64,000 nucleotides of DNA, taken from assembly GCA_029237695.1 (NCBI GenBank), contig CM055268.1:53405131-53469130 (forward strand), given 5' to 3'. This document shows, piece after piece, positions 23,341 through 34,519 of this stretch. How positions within the stretch are numbered: position 1 is the first letter of the stretch; each line of letters opens with the position of its first letter. Source of the DNA: Conchocele bisecta (lineage: Eukaryota > Mollusca > Bivalvia > Lucinida > Thyasiridae). The notes under the pieces were generated by a model. It was not told the origin of the DNA and made no database searches. It was given only the letters and a program-made list of their open reading frames with translations. Both the position numbers and the translations under genes were made by a program.

Positions 23341-23650
23341 TTTGTGAAATGTATCTTCGGAGATACCATCTGAGACACTTTGCTGTAAAAAATTCGCAAA
23401 AAAAAATTGGCCATATTTTCAGTGAATAGCATACTAAAAGTTCAGGGACGTCGGAACAGGTCCAGCAGGTCCGGCCACTGCCGGATCAATAATTTTAACA
23501 TATTTGTATTTCATGTATTAAAAAACGGAATGTAAATATTTTTATGCAATTTTCTCATTTCTTATCAAAAGTGTATGTTGTTACCACTCAGTTGAACCGT
23601 CTCGGCGAGACGGTTCAACTGAGTGGTAACAACATACACTTTGGGTTGGT
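23341..23650. repeat. 310-bp dispersed repeat, copy 1
   Basis: From GTGAAATGTATCTTCGGAGA to GGTAACAACATACACTTTGG, nearly identical to 27547-27850. It contains a GACGTCGGAACAGG / GGTCCGGCCACTGCCGG block and a palindrome GTTACCACTCAGTTGAACCG with apex TCTCGGCGAGA. Confidence 0.7.
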
Positions 23651-23832
23651 AGCGCGGGCACCCAGTAGATTCGCCGGACCAATATTATGATGCTCCCGGC
23701 GCCCCTGAAGTTGGTAAAAATGTCAAACACATGCTGAATTGAATTAATTCTACTTCTATTCTCATCTTTCCTGCCTGTAAGTAAAATCGGCCTAATGAGA
23801 CAAGCCATGTGATTTTGTACCTACATGTATAA

Positions 23833-24199
23833 CAAGATCACGTGGTTACAACAACAACAACGTCGCCCACTCCAAAGTAAGTATTCTTTGATATTTTCCT
23901 TAATATGCAACAGATTGTCATGATATATGGCGCAGCAAACGCGTCTTCATGAGCTGCATTTGGTGGTCTAGTGAGTTTGGCAAAACTTCTGTCGTTTTTG
24001 CGAAGAATCGATATTGATTCTTCGCATAAACGACAGAAGTTTGGGCAAAAATACAGAGACCACCAAATGCAGCTTAACAAGACGCGTTTGATGTGCCATA
24101 TTTCAGCAAAATCTGTTACGTAATAAGGACAATATAAAAGAATACGTACTTTCAATCGGATTTGTTGTTGTTGTTAGTACCACGTGATCATACACCTTG
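23833..24199. mobile_element. MITE family D copy
   Basis: Left end AAGATCACGTGGTTACAACA lacks the GTGTATG tip; right end CCACGTGATCATACACCTT. It splits a dispersed repeat whose halves 'GACAAGCCATGTGATTTTGT' and 'AACATGTGCAATATCTCGTG' are joined at 26424 and 14030. Confidence 0.72.
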
Positions 24200-24322
24200 T
24201 ATAAGAACATGTGCAATATCTCGTGAAAAATATTAATTACCGGTAACTGATCGAATTCTAGTCGGTACACCTGCCTGGCATTCACTATGCATGATCTCCC
24301 AGTCGTGCCCATGTTTGAGTGT

Positions 24323-24503
24323 TTAACCCTTCCTACGCTGTTGACGGAAATTGCCGTCTGCTGTTTTTCATTTTCATGGTTTGGCAGCAATTTAGAATCA
24401 TTTCCATTGGAAATGATGCTAAGGTGCTGTCAAACCATGTTTTTATTGAGAAAAAGGAGAAACAGCCGACGACAATTCTCGGTTTCCGCCTTTTAAGGGT
24501 TGA
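24323..24503. mobile_element. TTAA-type palindromic MITE
   Basis: TTAACCCTTCCTACGCTG at the left; CGCCTTTTAAGGGTTGA at the right; central ATTTAGAATCATTTCCATTG foldback. Confidence 0.6.
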
Positions 24504-24581
24504 GACGACTTAGCTATCACATTATCAGGTTAAGTAGATGGCAGGAATATGCCACCATATGTAGTTTTGGTTCTGCATACC

Positions 24582-24768
24582 TTAACCCTTCCTACGCTGT
24601 TGACGGAAATTGCCATCTGCTGTTTTTCATTTTTGCTTTAATTCTTAACAAAAAACTTGTTTTGACAGCACATGAGACGATTCTCATGTGCTTTCAAAAC
24701 CAGGTTTTTGTCGAGACATATTGAAAATAAAACATTTCCAGCATTTAATTCAGCATAGTAAAGGTTAA
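24582..24768. mobile_element. TTAA-flanked palindromic MITE
   Basis: TTAACCCTTCCTACGCTG against CAGCATAGTAAAGGTTAA; the centre TTTTGACAGCACATGAGACG is mirrored directly. Same group as 9804-10016. Confidence 0.62.
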
Positions 24769-24797
24769 CACTTTGAAAAATTCACCACTAAGTAATA

Positions 24798-24863
24798 GTT
24801 ATAGTTCACATATTGAATTTTTAATAAACTAGTTTATTTAAAATTCAATATGTGAACTATAAC
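24798..24863. repeat. Palindrome, 25-bp arms
   Basis: GTTATAGTTCACATATTGAA and TTCAATATGTGAACTATAAC flank an AT-rich loop with ACTAGT. Confidence 0.7.
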
Positions 24864-25901
24864 TAACTTTTTGTTTGCCACGCCCCATCGCGTGCTCGTG
24901 TTATGTTTGAATGGAGCGCCACCCCTACACGCTTTCAAATCCCGATACTATTACGTGATTGGCGGTTTTACAATGAATCGATCATGCGCACGCGGTGACA
25001 TGGTTCACATCACAGGAAATTACTTCAACAAGGCGGGGCATCTGTTTCTACATATAACTTCACGTATTTCAAAATTTAATGATTAATTTAATATATATTG
25101 ATGAAAGTGTCGCAATATGCGATTAATTGAGACAAAAGGCTGTGCTTTCATTGGTCGAGGAACTAGGGCAAACAGTAAATATTGTCATACCGCAGATAAG
25201 TTTCTCGGCTTTTGATTGGCTAGCTTGCCTGGTCATATATATTATATGACCTGCCAAGGCCGTCGGACATACAGGAATTGCGATTCCCCTCCGGCGCCTC
25301 GCGTCCAAGGAAGACGCATTTTGCAAGCGTCTACTGATTGCGAATTGTATTCCTCACTAAACACAATAACACCCCGAATTGATCAATACAAGTAACAAAT
25401 TGTACGCTCAAAACCAGTCTTTATTGTTTATTTTTCCATAAATATTTTTCGCTCATCAAAATATGAGCGAAAAATTAGCCAAAATAACGAAAATTGCTTT
25501 TCAAATCTCAACGAGCTTGCCTTCGTGACACGGCTATATTTAGGTCACAAACTATGGGTTCCACGCACGAAACCGCGGCGTAGCAATGACAGCGAATGTT
25601 TGGGAACCAGTCGCATTATTCTAGAGGCGCCAAAGGGAGAGCAGATCGATAGAGACGTGGAATATAAATTAAATTACACGATATAAAAAACTGTCATAAA
25701 GTCGTTTTCGATGGATTTCTTACTCCATATTTAGTTTGTTTTCGCTTAATAAAAAAACAAAATGTTCATTTACGCCTTTATATTAAGACTGACGGTAGAA
25801 AATCGAATCTCGGATTATTTTTCTTCCTGAAAAAACGCAAAGATCAAAAGAAGAGATATGTTTATACGGCCAAATACAGGATCTGCGGTATGACAAATAC
25901 G
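24864..25901. other. No gene; probable TIR element 25187-25897
   Basis: TGTCATACCGCAGAT (about 25187) and ATCTGCGGTATGACA (about 25882) are a perfect 15-base inverted pair about 700 bases apart. Short frames here (24871-25086, 25123-25326) match nothing I know. Confidence 0.35.
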
Positions 25902-26038
25902 TTATTGTGATTCTACACAGGCTATATGGTGTAATATTGCCCGTCTGAAGGTATGTTCACCCTCGGCTATCAGCCGAGGGTGAACATACCTTCAGACGGG
26001 CAATATTACACCATATAGCCTGTGTAGAATCACAATAA
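25902..26038. repeat. Perfect palindrome, 67-bp arms, 3-base loop
   Basis: TTATTGTGATTCTACACAGG.. through ..CACCCTCGGCT is repeated exactly as its complement after the loop ATC. It lies about 230-270 bases upstream of receptor exon 1. Confidence 0.9.
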
Positions 26039-26311
26039 CTTATAATGTTAATAAATAATTAATAAGATATGTTAATTTTCCGACCAATCCAATCATCGCA
26101 AAATGAAAAGGTGTTTGTGTTCTGAAAAAAAAATGAAAATTTCTTGCAAAAAGTGCAAATCCTGATGAGACGGCTCATTATGAGCCGGCTCATCATGATG
26201 AACACTGTTTGCAAATAACAGTATAGAGGGTTGTAGTGTTGAAATGGTGAATTCTTTGTTTCGCAGAATGTTGCCGGTGACATAGGCCTGCCGTGAGGGT
26301 ACACCTACGGG
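26039..26311. other. Upstream of exon 1: foldback and possible splice acceptor
   Basis: 26140-26220 is a foldback (TTGCAAAAAGTGCAAATCC.. / ..GATGAACACTGTTTGCAA, core GAGACGGCTCATTATGAGCC) ending near GTGTTGAAATGG. At 26251-26266 TTCTTTGTTTCGCAG could be the acceptor of a 5' UTR exon. No TATA box assigned. Confidence 0.4.
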
Positions 26312-26402
26312 ATGGCTGCTCCAGGACACGTGTATCGGCTGCTCTTCATCATGCTCCTACCGGTATCTGACTTTGCTGCTGGCTGGCTCTCATCTATTCC
26401 TT
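26312..26402 (+). CDS. Receptor exon 1: signal peptide
   Basis: The ATG has G at -3 and G at +4, a good context. It encodes 30 residues with a basic start (MAAPGHVYR), a hydrophobic core (LLFIMLLPV) and small residues near a plausible cleavage site (DFAAG), so a secretory signal. The exon ends CCTT before the donor GTGAGTAA, in phase 1; the split codon with exon 2 gives Ser31. A pyrimidine-rich stretch ending CAG at 26266 could be an acceptor, so the exon may begin at 26267 with a 5' UTR exon further upstream; no promoter was recognised. Linking this exon to exon 2 is inferred from matching phase, orientation and the need for a signal peptide. Confidence 0.72.
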
Positions 26403-28271
26403 GTGAGTAACATCGGCCTAAATGAGACAAGCCATGCGATTTTGTACCAAAGAGCATGTGCGATATCTCATGAAAAATATTTACAAAATTTACTATATTT
26501 TCTGTAAATTACGTCGAAAGTTAACAAATTCCATTGACAAAATTTTCGTCATCTTTCGTTTCGTCCTTATAAATTTGTTAGCGCACCCATCCGTCACACA
26601 AAGGTTCACCTTGCTTGTTTAAGTGTGTAAGTTGTACACCGCTTGGCATTATTTCCACGATACCTCACACATGTACCGTATACATCATGACCTAGTGACG
26701 TGTCAAGTGCAAGATCGACGACTTTCAATTTTTTTCATTTGGAGTTACCTCCATTGACAAAATGTTCACATTGTTGGTTTAGGTCCTTGTCCAGTGCGTA
26801 AGTCCTATGCAGCTTGGCGTATATTCATGATACTTCACACATATGGGACATGCCATGTGATTTTGTACCTTCGGACTTGTGCGTAATTTCATTAAATACG
26901 TTTACAAAAATTTTCATAAATAATGTCAAAAGTTGGCAAGATTTTCAGAGTATATTCCGCAGGTATTCTGAAAATTTTGTCAACTTTTGCCGCCATTTAC
27001 GTAAAATATTGTAAATTTTGTAAACAGATTTCATGAAATTACTCAGATATCCAAAGTACAAAATCCATGGCGTGACCTAGAGGTGTGTCACATGCAATAG
27101 ATGAAATAGATTTTGTTTAATATTTTTTTTATTTCTGGACCCATTTTCAAAATGTTTTCTTAGTTACCGGTACATCATTTTCAAGCTATCTCGCCAGGTT
27201 TCGGAGTCAATTTCCAATTTTTTTTTGTTTTATGATCCTTCAGTAAATTCCCATAGGAAAATATTTTTTTCGCAATAAAATCAATATTTGATGGAATTTC
27301 ATCAAATAACTTTTTTGGGGGAGGGTGACTTTTTTGTTATTGATGAAAAAGTACTTACTTTTAAATATTTTTTACATTTAATGCGTTTAATAGTAGTGTG
27401 TCCGTGATAGCAAATACGCATTGATATTTTGTGGGAATTACCTACGTCCGGTACACTCAATTCACATTGTTCGACTGGCTCATTTGTCACATTAGTTTTC
27501 ATTATCACACAATTGTGTTACACATTTTAAATAAGCTAACATATGTTTTTGTGAAATGTATCTTCGGAGATACTATCGGAGACACTTTGCTGTAAAAAAT
27601 TCGAAAAAAAAGAAATGGCCATATTTTCAGTGAATAGCATACTAAAAGTTCAGGGACGTCGGAACAGGTCGGGCATGTCCGGCCACTGCCGGATCAATAA
27701 TTTTAACGTTTTTTGTAATTTTTGTATAATTAATGGGATGTAAATATTTTTCTGCAATTTTCTCATTTCTTATCAAAAGTGTATGTTGTTACCACTCAGT
27801 TGAACCGTCTCGGTGAGACGGTTCAACTGAGTGGTAACAACATACACTTTGGGTGGGTTACACATGTTAAATAAGCTAACATCTCTACGACTCTGGCAAA
27901 TGTTTTCTCTTCCGCGATTATGAATATGTCCTACTGGTAGGCGACCCATTTTTCGTCTGTACCCATTTTCCCGGACACCCTCGTAAACGCTTAATTCTGC
28001 ATTTTCAAAAAGATTTTTGTTCCTGGTCATTAAGGTGGTCATATCCAGTTGTCAGGTGTGAAGATTTCCGAGAAAAATGTGAAAAACTATTAAATTGAAC
28101 TGTTTTCATACCTGCCAACTTCTGTTGACACCTGTATGCATGACGTGGAACTTGATTATCGGAACCGGGCACTTGTGTTGAAAAGAGGTAAAGCGTACAG
28201 AATAAAGGAATTAACAGTATCTTCGAAGTAATACACGCAATAATTGTAAAAATAGCACAAATTCTTAAAAA
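26403..28271. other. Intron 1, first part: dispersed repeats
   Basis: 26424-27080 has two copies of the 'ACAAGCCATGCGATTTTGTACC' repeat and related 'AAATATTTACAAAATTT' blocks. 26930-26980 has a small inverted pair (AAAGTTGGCAAGATTTTCAG / CTGAAAATTTTGTCAACTTT). 27547-27850 is copy 2 of the 310-bp repeat. No coding sequence recognised. Confidence 0.55.
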
Positions 28272-30157
28272 ATTGTTACCGCAATGTGTCCGTCGTCGTC
28301 GTCCGTCGTCCGTGAACATTTTCAAACGTCTTCTCCTCGGTAACCATTGGGTCTATAGTCACCAAACTTCATGGTCATGGTCCTTAGGTAGGGGGATTAC
28401 AAAATTGTTAAAATGACGTCATTACGTAATCCAAGATGGCCGCCGTCTAAAAATAGCACAAATTCTTAAAAAATCTTCTTCTCATGAACCGCTAGCCGGA
28501 TTTCAACAAAACTTGGTAGGAATGATCGATGTACATTGCTCTTTCAAAGTTGTTAAAATGGTGACCCCCCCGGGTCAAAAATGGGCGTGGCCCGTGGGGT
28601 CAAATTTTATTTTTGACTGAATATGGTCATGTCATATATCAAATTGAAGGTATCAATGAGGCGATCACTCTGGTGTATTTTTTGTCGAAATCGGATTGTT
28701 ATGTCATCCAAGATGGCCGCCGAAAGGTCAAAAGGTCGTTCTTTTATTAGAGGTTTCAAAATTCTTCTTCACATGAACCGCTTGGCCCATGGTAGTTAAA
28801 CTTAAAAGTTATGGTCCATGGGTGAAGCCTTTTCAGATTTGTTAAAATGGAGGTCATCGCTAATCCAAGATGGCCGCCGTCTAAAATAGCATAAATTCTT
28901 AAAAAATCTTCTTCTCATGAACCACTGGCAGGATTTCGACGAAACTTGGTAGGAATGATCGATGTACATTGCTCTTTCAAAGTTGTTAAAATGGTGACCC
29001 CGGGGTCAAAAATGGGCGTGGCCCGTGGGGTAAAATTGGGATCAAATTTTATTTTGGACCGAATATGGTCATGTTATATATCAAATCGAAGGTATCAATG
29101 AGGCGATCACTCTGGTACATTTTTTGTCGAAATCGGATTGTTATGTCATCCAAGATGGCCGCCGAAATGCCATAAGGTTGTTCTTTTATTAGAGATTTCA
29201 AAATTCTTCTTCACATGAACCGCTTGGCCCATGGTAGCCAAACTTAAAAGTTATGGTCCATGGGTGAAGCCTTTTCAGATTTGTTAAAATGGAGGTCATC
29301 GCTAATCCAAGATGACCGCCGTCTAAAAATAGCATAAATTCTTAAAAATCTTCGTCTCATGAACCGCGCTAGCCGGATTTTGACGAAACTTGGTTAGAAT
29401 AATCGATGTACAATGCTCTTTCAAAGTTGTTAAAATGGTGACCCCGGGGTCAAAAATGGGCGTGGCCCGTGGGTTCAAATTTTATTTTTGACCGAATATG
29501 GTCATGTTATATATCAAATCGAAGGTATCAATGAGGCGATCACTCGGGTACATTTTTTGTCGAAATCGGATTGTTATGTCATCCAAGATGGCCGCCGAAA
29601 TGTCAAAAGGTCGTTCTTTTATTAGAGATTTCAAAATTCTTCTTCACATGAACCGCGCTAGCCGGATTTTGACGAAACTTGGTTAGAATAATCGATGTAC
29701 AATGCTCTTTCAAAGTTGTTAAAATGGTGACCCCGGGGTCAAAAATGGGCGTGGCCCGTGGGGTCAAATTGGGGTCAAATTTTATTTTTGACCGAATATG
29801 CTCATGCCATATATCAAATGGAAGGTATCGATGAGGCGATTGCTCTGGTGCAATATTTGTCGGAATCGGATGATTATGTCATCCATGATGGCCACCAAAA
29901 GGTCCATTTATTCAAGATTTTGAACGTCCTTTTCTCAGGAACCACATGGCCGATGCTGGCCAAACTTCAAAGGAAGTTAAGATCCTTGGGTGAAGCATTT
30001 TCAGATTTGGTAAAATGAGAGTCATCGCTTAATCCAAGATGACCGCCATTTAAAAATAGCACAATTTGTTTAAAACACATGAACTCGATGTCACATTTTT
30101 CTCTGGTGTTCATGGAGTCAGGTGAGCGAATTAGGGCCATCATGGCCCTCTTGTTTT
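28272..30157 (+). mobile_element. Helentron-like family H1, 5'-truncated, in intron 1
   Basis: Starts at TTGTTACCGCAATGTGTCCG, missing the AGCTCACCTGA head present at 59278. Interior: three to four tandem units of ~300-430 bases ('CTTCTCATGAACCGCTAGCC', 'GGTGACCCCGGGGTCAAAAA', 'TCCAAGATGGCCGCC'). 3' end: TCAGGTGAGC, hairpin GGGCCAT-C-ATGGCCC, terminus TCTTGTT. Same strand as the receptor gene. Confidence 0.72.
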
Positions 30158-30629
30158 AAAATATTTTTGAGCCTTCATTTTATTTCGTGAAATTTGGTCA
30201 AATATTGATTTTATTAAGAACATTTTATTTGTCTATGGGAATTTAACATGGGGGAAAAGGAGGTGGAGGAGCTGTGGGGCGAGTCAGAAAAGAAAACAAA
30301 ATTGGAAATTGTCTCCGAAACCTCCATGGCTAGATAGCTTGGAAATGATCTAACTATGAAAATAAAAGTTAAATTTTAAATTAAATTTTAATTTAAGTTA
30401 AATTGGTCCCTTTATGAAATTCAAAAATCTGTGAAGATGTCTATGGGGATTTAAATTGGGGAAATTGTTTTTTCACAACAAAATCTATAATCGACCAAAT
30501 TTCATGAAATAAAAAGAATGCTGATTCTTAAATTTTGCTTTAATTAATATTATATTGTTTTTGCATTGTTTATATAGCTGTGAAATTTGGGCAGGTTTCG
30601 TGAAACAGACAGAGTTGTTGTAATTTCAG
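30158..30629. other. Intron 1 tail, AT-rich
   Basis: No repeat family assigned. Two loose inverted blocks (TTCGTGAAATTTGGTC near 30186 and GACCAAATTTCATGAA near 30493) suggest another foldback. Pyrimidine-poor region ends with the exon 2 acceptor. Confidence 0.4.
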
Positions 30630-30917
30630 CTCTGGGTGTTCTGGAACCAGATTCTGTAGAAGTATGTACATCGGACAGTGTGAACTTGACATGCACCTTG
30701 ACTTCAACTCTGTGGAACTCGTCTCAGCTGAAGTATATGTTAGCGTGGAAGCAGGACGATTATGTGATACACAACTGTAGCATCGTAGACGAAACGTGCG
30801 AACTTATGCTGGAAAATTTAACACTTGCCGACCATAACCTGAACGTGAGATGTTGTGTCGATAGCTGTGATGATATGTTGAAGTATGTGGGAAACATGGT
30901 CATTGTCGAAGTTAGTG
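30630..30917 (+). CDS. Receptor exon 2: Ig-like domain
   Basis: 288 bases, starting after TTGTAATTTCAG and ending before GTAAGTG, phase 1 at both ends, as usual for a single Ig-domain exon. It encodes residues 32-126. Landmarks are Cys52 in VNLTC, Trp70 in LAWKQDD, and a LxLADxxLxVRCC stretch ending Cys105-Cys106, the expected B-strand Cys, C-strand Trp and F-strand Cys. Extra cysteines at 80, 87 and 110 suggest a second disulfide. NLT, NSS and NCS motifs could be glycosylated. By position this matches the N-terminal Ig domain (D1) of gp130-type receptors. An alternative acceptor at 30576 (TTATATAG) is unlikely because the reading frame directly after it meets TGA. Confidence 0.8.
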
Positions 30918-30985
30918 GTAAGTGTAAATGGAGAATAGCAGGTTTAGTGTCTTTTGATATCAAGTTTATCATTGTTAATTATTAT

Positions 30986-31795
30986 ATACCCTCCCCCCCC
31001 CTCCCTCCCCCGGCATACAAAGGTATATACGAGGGTATATAGTTTTCTTAATTCCGTCTGTTTGTCCTTCCGTCTGTCCGTCCGCACGTCTGTCCGTCCG
31101 TGTTAAAGTATTTGAGTACCCATTATCTTTATAACGGTAGGTCGAATTGACTTCAAACTTCATATACGTTCTTATCACCATCCATATTTTAAGTTCATAC
31201 CACACTCATGCGGCCTTCATTTCCAAGGTCAAATTACTTGTGAAATTTGCGTCCGTAAGATTTGCTTTAAAGTTTTCTGGTACCCATTATCTCTGCAACG
31301 TTAAGATTGACTTCAAATTTCATAAATCTCCTTATCATCATTCATATTTTCATTCCACCCCACACCATGTGGCCTTCATGTCCATGGTCAAATTACTTAG
31401 AATTTGCGTCCGTAAGATTTGCGTTGATGTTTTTGGGTACCCATTATCTCTGCAACGGTAAGTCGGATTGACTTCAAACTTCATATACTTCCTTATCATC
31501 ATCCATATTTTCATTTCGTACCACATCCATGCGGCTTTCATGTCCAAGGTCACAAGGTCTTGGACCTCAAACTTCATATAATTGTACTTTCTTATCATCA
31601 TCCATATTTTGATTCCATACCACACCTATGTGGCCTTCATGTCCAAGGTCAAGGTCGAATTACTTAGAAATTAAAGTTTGCATTGAAATTTTTTATTTTT
31701 TTAAATATTTGCGTTAAAGTTTTTATTTGTCGGTCCAGGTGGCGGCCAGGGGTATCTGTGAGCCCCTGCCCACTTTCTCTTGATAAAGGTGTTCT
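30986..31795 (+). mobile_element. Helentron/pearl-like family H4 with CCGT tract
   Basis: Starts in CCCCCGGCATACAAAGGTAT, has GTCTGTCCGTCCG tracts (31050-31100), then four ~110-130-base units with 'GGGTACCCATTATCTCTGCA', 'GACTTCAAACTTCATATAC' and 'CATGTCCAAGGTCAA'. Ends in GGCGGCCAGGGGTATCTGTG. Lies in intron 2. Related sequence surrounds H3 at 47880-49110 and 55170-55390. Confidence 0.55.
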
Positions 31796-32108
31796 GATAT
31801 GCATGTATTTGGAACTAAATTAAAGCCAAAATGACAGCCAGAGCATACCAGCTAGCATATATTTTTGAAATCAGAAAATAATGGCAATTCAGAAAATGAA
31901 AAAAAATTGTAATATTCATTCAACTGGTCCATTTTCCGTTGACAGGTCATACATAAAAAAAAAGAAAACAGCAAATTTATTACAGAATTAACTCTTTCAC
32001 CTGTAAATATCTGACATTGATAGTTCCATGCTCATTTCTGGTCTATTCCATAAATCAGATAAGGGTATTTGTAAAATGTCTGAAACATACCGACAAACAC
32101 TGTAAATC
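31796..32108. other. Intron 2 stretch with nothing recognised
   Basis: AT-rich, no repeat copy, palindrome or coding potential seen. Confidence 0.5.
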
Positions 32109-32972
32109 CAGTAGCCTATTTCACCAACATTGCAAAGTATACTTTTATTATACCCCCACAAACAAAGTTTGTTGGCGGTATATAGGAGTCAGCTTGTCAG
32201 TCTGTCGGTTGGTCGGTCGGTCTGTTGGAAATTCCCTTCCGCTCTATATCTTCTACACCGATGCATGGATTATCAAATGGCTTGGCACAAATGTTTCTCA
32301 TGATGAGAAGGTGTGTCGCGATCAATAACCACGCACCTATGTCCAAGGTCACAGTTGAAGATCAAGGTCAAACCTATTGAATTATACCCCCACAAACAAA
32401 ATTTGTTGGGGGTATATAGGAGTCAGCTTGTCGGTCGGTTGGTCGGTCGGTCGGTCGGTCGGTTGGAAATTCCCTTCCACTCTATATCTTCTACACCGAT
32501 GCATGGATTATCAAATGGCTTGGCACAAATGTTTCTCATGATGAGAAGGTGTGTCGCGATCAATAACCACGCACCTACGTCCAAGGTAAAGGTAACAGTT
32601 GAAGGTCAAAGGTCAAACCTATTGAAATTCCCTTCCGCTCTGTATCTTCTACACCGATGCATGGATTATCACACTATGCCCAGGGTCAAGGTCACAGACT
32701 TGATCCGTTTGAAACCTTAATGCTCGGCTAAATGGCTTATAATCAAAAAAGCCTTGTTTTCTTTGGCTGCCAGTGGGGGTATTCGTGTGCCGACAGGCCA
32801 CATTTCTAGTTATACTGAATTTATTACATTATCACAGCCAGAATGTCTGTGATAATGTAATAAATTCAGTATAATAAAAATTAATAAATTTATCCTAACA
32901 TTGAAAATTTCTCCCTCAAAGTATACTTTGCTAGAAAAGTATACTTTGCAATGTTGGTGAAATAGGCTACTG
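32109..32972. mobile_element. MITE family B split by Helentron-like H5
   Basis: The MITE starts CAGTAGCCTATTTCACC and ends GAAATAGGCTACTG. At 32146-32812 lies H5: head TTATACCCCCACAAACAAAG (and a second head copy at about 32384), tail CAGTGGGGGTATTCG, hairpin GTGTGCC-GACA-GGCCAC, terminus ATTTCTAGTT. ATACCCCCAC and GTGGGGGTAT are the 10-base subterminal inverted pair. Two tandem units contain CGGTCGGTCGG runs. Confidence 0.72.
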
Positions 32973-33368
32973 ATGTTTGCATATGTTTGCTGTATGGGAT
33001 GTAGGATTGAAAAGGTTTAGAAAATACAATATGTTTTCATTGTATTGAAGTTTAATTCTCTAGTACTAGACAACCTAGTCAAATAAATACGACGCTAACC
33101 GCTACGTACGATGTTACTTCCTTAAACGATGAAGGGAGCGACCCATAAGCCGATTGAAACCGTGGAATACCTTGCTCTATAGACAACCAAGATAACTGCA
33201 GAGCCATTATTTAAGGGTTAACAAACTTCGATATGCATGTTTAGCCTGGCAAGAGGAAGAATCGTATTGATGTTCAATAATCCAGTGAAATATCTCGCCT
33301 TCGTTACTGGCTTATTAAGCCGCTATGTCTCAACGTGCATACATTAATTGTCACCTATGGCACTCTTA
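32973..33368. other. Intron 2 stretch with nothing recognised
   Basis: Less AT-rich and without repeat hallmarks, possibly unique sequence; no frame of coding quality. Confidence 0.45.
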
Positions 33369-33712
33369 CAGGGCTCCAGATAAGGAATTAGTAATTGAGT
33401 ATTGTAACTCCATCATTCCTGAAGCAATTGGGTATTTCAAAATATTAATTGGGTAAAATAAAATCACAATGCTGTTTACACATCAACAGACAGCAATTAT
33501 TGAATAGTTTGCTTCAAAATGAAAACATATCTCTTTTCACGGAAAATAAGAAAAATATGCTATATTTGTGGTCTGTTTATTGTTTTCTGCAGCATGATAA
33601 AGGTACAACAACATTTTGATTGCTTTTTGATACTCGCTACTTCTGATTTCAATTGTTTTTTTTTTCAATTTTAATTGGGTATTTAAGCAAATACGCAGCT
33701 TATCTGGAGCCC
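33369..33712. mobile_element. MITE family A, reverse copy with central deletion
   Basis: CAGGGCTCCAGATAAGGAAT to GCAGCTTATCTGGAGCCC. The GTCTCC apex is lost (AACATATCTCTTTTCACGG junction). Ends 160 bases before exon 3. Confidence 0.75.
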
Positions 33713-33871
33713 AACAAACAAACACACAAACAAACTTATATCTATATCTTGGTAGTTGAACTTCAATAAACGAAGGTTGTGCATTCAATCCCACTTTCAA
33801 ACCCCACTTTTGCGTCTATATAACCTTCGCTGTTAAACAATCATCTTTCACCTGGCTCTTGTATTTTTCAG

Positions 33872-33998
33872 AAACTCCCACCATTGAGAATTTCATGTGT
33901 GTTTATCACAATTGGGGCGTGGATGGCACACTGGAGTGTACATGGAGCTTGGGTGTGTCCAACATCGAAGCATCTGGCCTTCATGCCACCCTGAAATG
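33872..33998 (+). CDS. Receptor exon 3: first half of FnIII/D2 with C-x12-C-x-W
   Basis: 127 bases between CTTGTATTTTTCAG and donor GTATGT; enters in phase 1 (split codon Glu127) and leaves in phase 2. It encodes residues 128-168. Cys136, Cys149 and Trp151 form a C-x12-C-x-W pattern, the first disulfide and tryptophan of the N-terminal half of the cytokine receptor homology region; vertebrate spacing is usually 9-10 residues, so this is slightly long. Residues 164-168 (HATLK) plus the split Trp169 look like a beta strand continuing in exon 4. A palindromic element starts only about 40 bases downstream of the donor. Confidence 0.78.
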
Positions 33999-34039
33999 GT
34001 ATGTCATACAAAAACATTATCAGAGCTACACATATCCAG

Positions 34040-34224
34040 AGCTCCAGTTAAGGTGCGTAATTTGGAGATAAATTTCTTATTTCTCCATCAAAAATGGCAA
34101 GTTGGGAGTGCTTTAGAATCGTCTCAATGAGACGATTCTAAAGCACTCCCAACTTGCCTTTTTTAATGAAGAAATAACAAAATTTCACCCCAAGTTGGTC
34201 AAATTACGCAGCTTAACTGGAGCT
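34040..34224. mobile_element. Foldback MITE just after exon 3
   Basis: AGCTCCAGTTAAGGTGCGTA at the left, TACGCAGCTTAACTGGAGCT at the right. The centre GGGAGTGCTTTAGAATCGTC..TCAATGAGACGATTCTAAAG is nearly perfect. Starts 40 bases downstream of the exon 3 donor. Confidence 0.75.
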
Positions 34225-34519
34225 GTGATATCTTTTTGTACTCCTTGCTTTCACCCCTATGTAACTGGAGTGGATTTTAATATGTTAATTTTGCAGCCAA
34301 TTCAATCATCACAAAATGATTTTCAGACTAGTTCATTTATGAAAAGAGGGTATTTTTGTTAAAACAAAAATTACTTTCAAAAAGTGCAGATCCTGATGAG
34401 CCGGCTCGTTACGAGCCGGCTCATCTGGATCTGCACTGTTTGCATAAACCGCTATAGCGGGCTTTCGGGTTCAAAGGGTTAAGAGTATTTTACTCCTTGC
34501 TTTCAAATGCAATGCTTAT
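34225..34519. mobile_element. Foldback MITE remnant with GAGCCGGCTC core
   Basis: TCACCCCTATGTAACTGGAG at 34251 and CAAAGGGTTAA at 34472 form loose ends; core GCAGATCCTGATGAGCCGGC..TCGTTACGAGCCGGCTCATC is palindromic. Same group as 3303, 26140, 55830 and 56700. Confidence 0.5.

Noticed and set aside
30760..30972. Minus-strand frame opposite exon 2
   Set aside because: Shadow of the Ig-domain exon; the plus strand has splice sites, phase match and Ig motifs.
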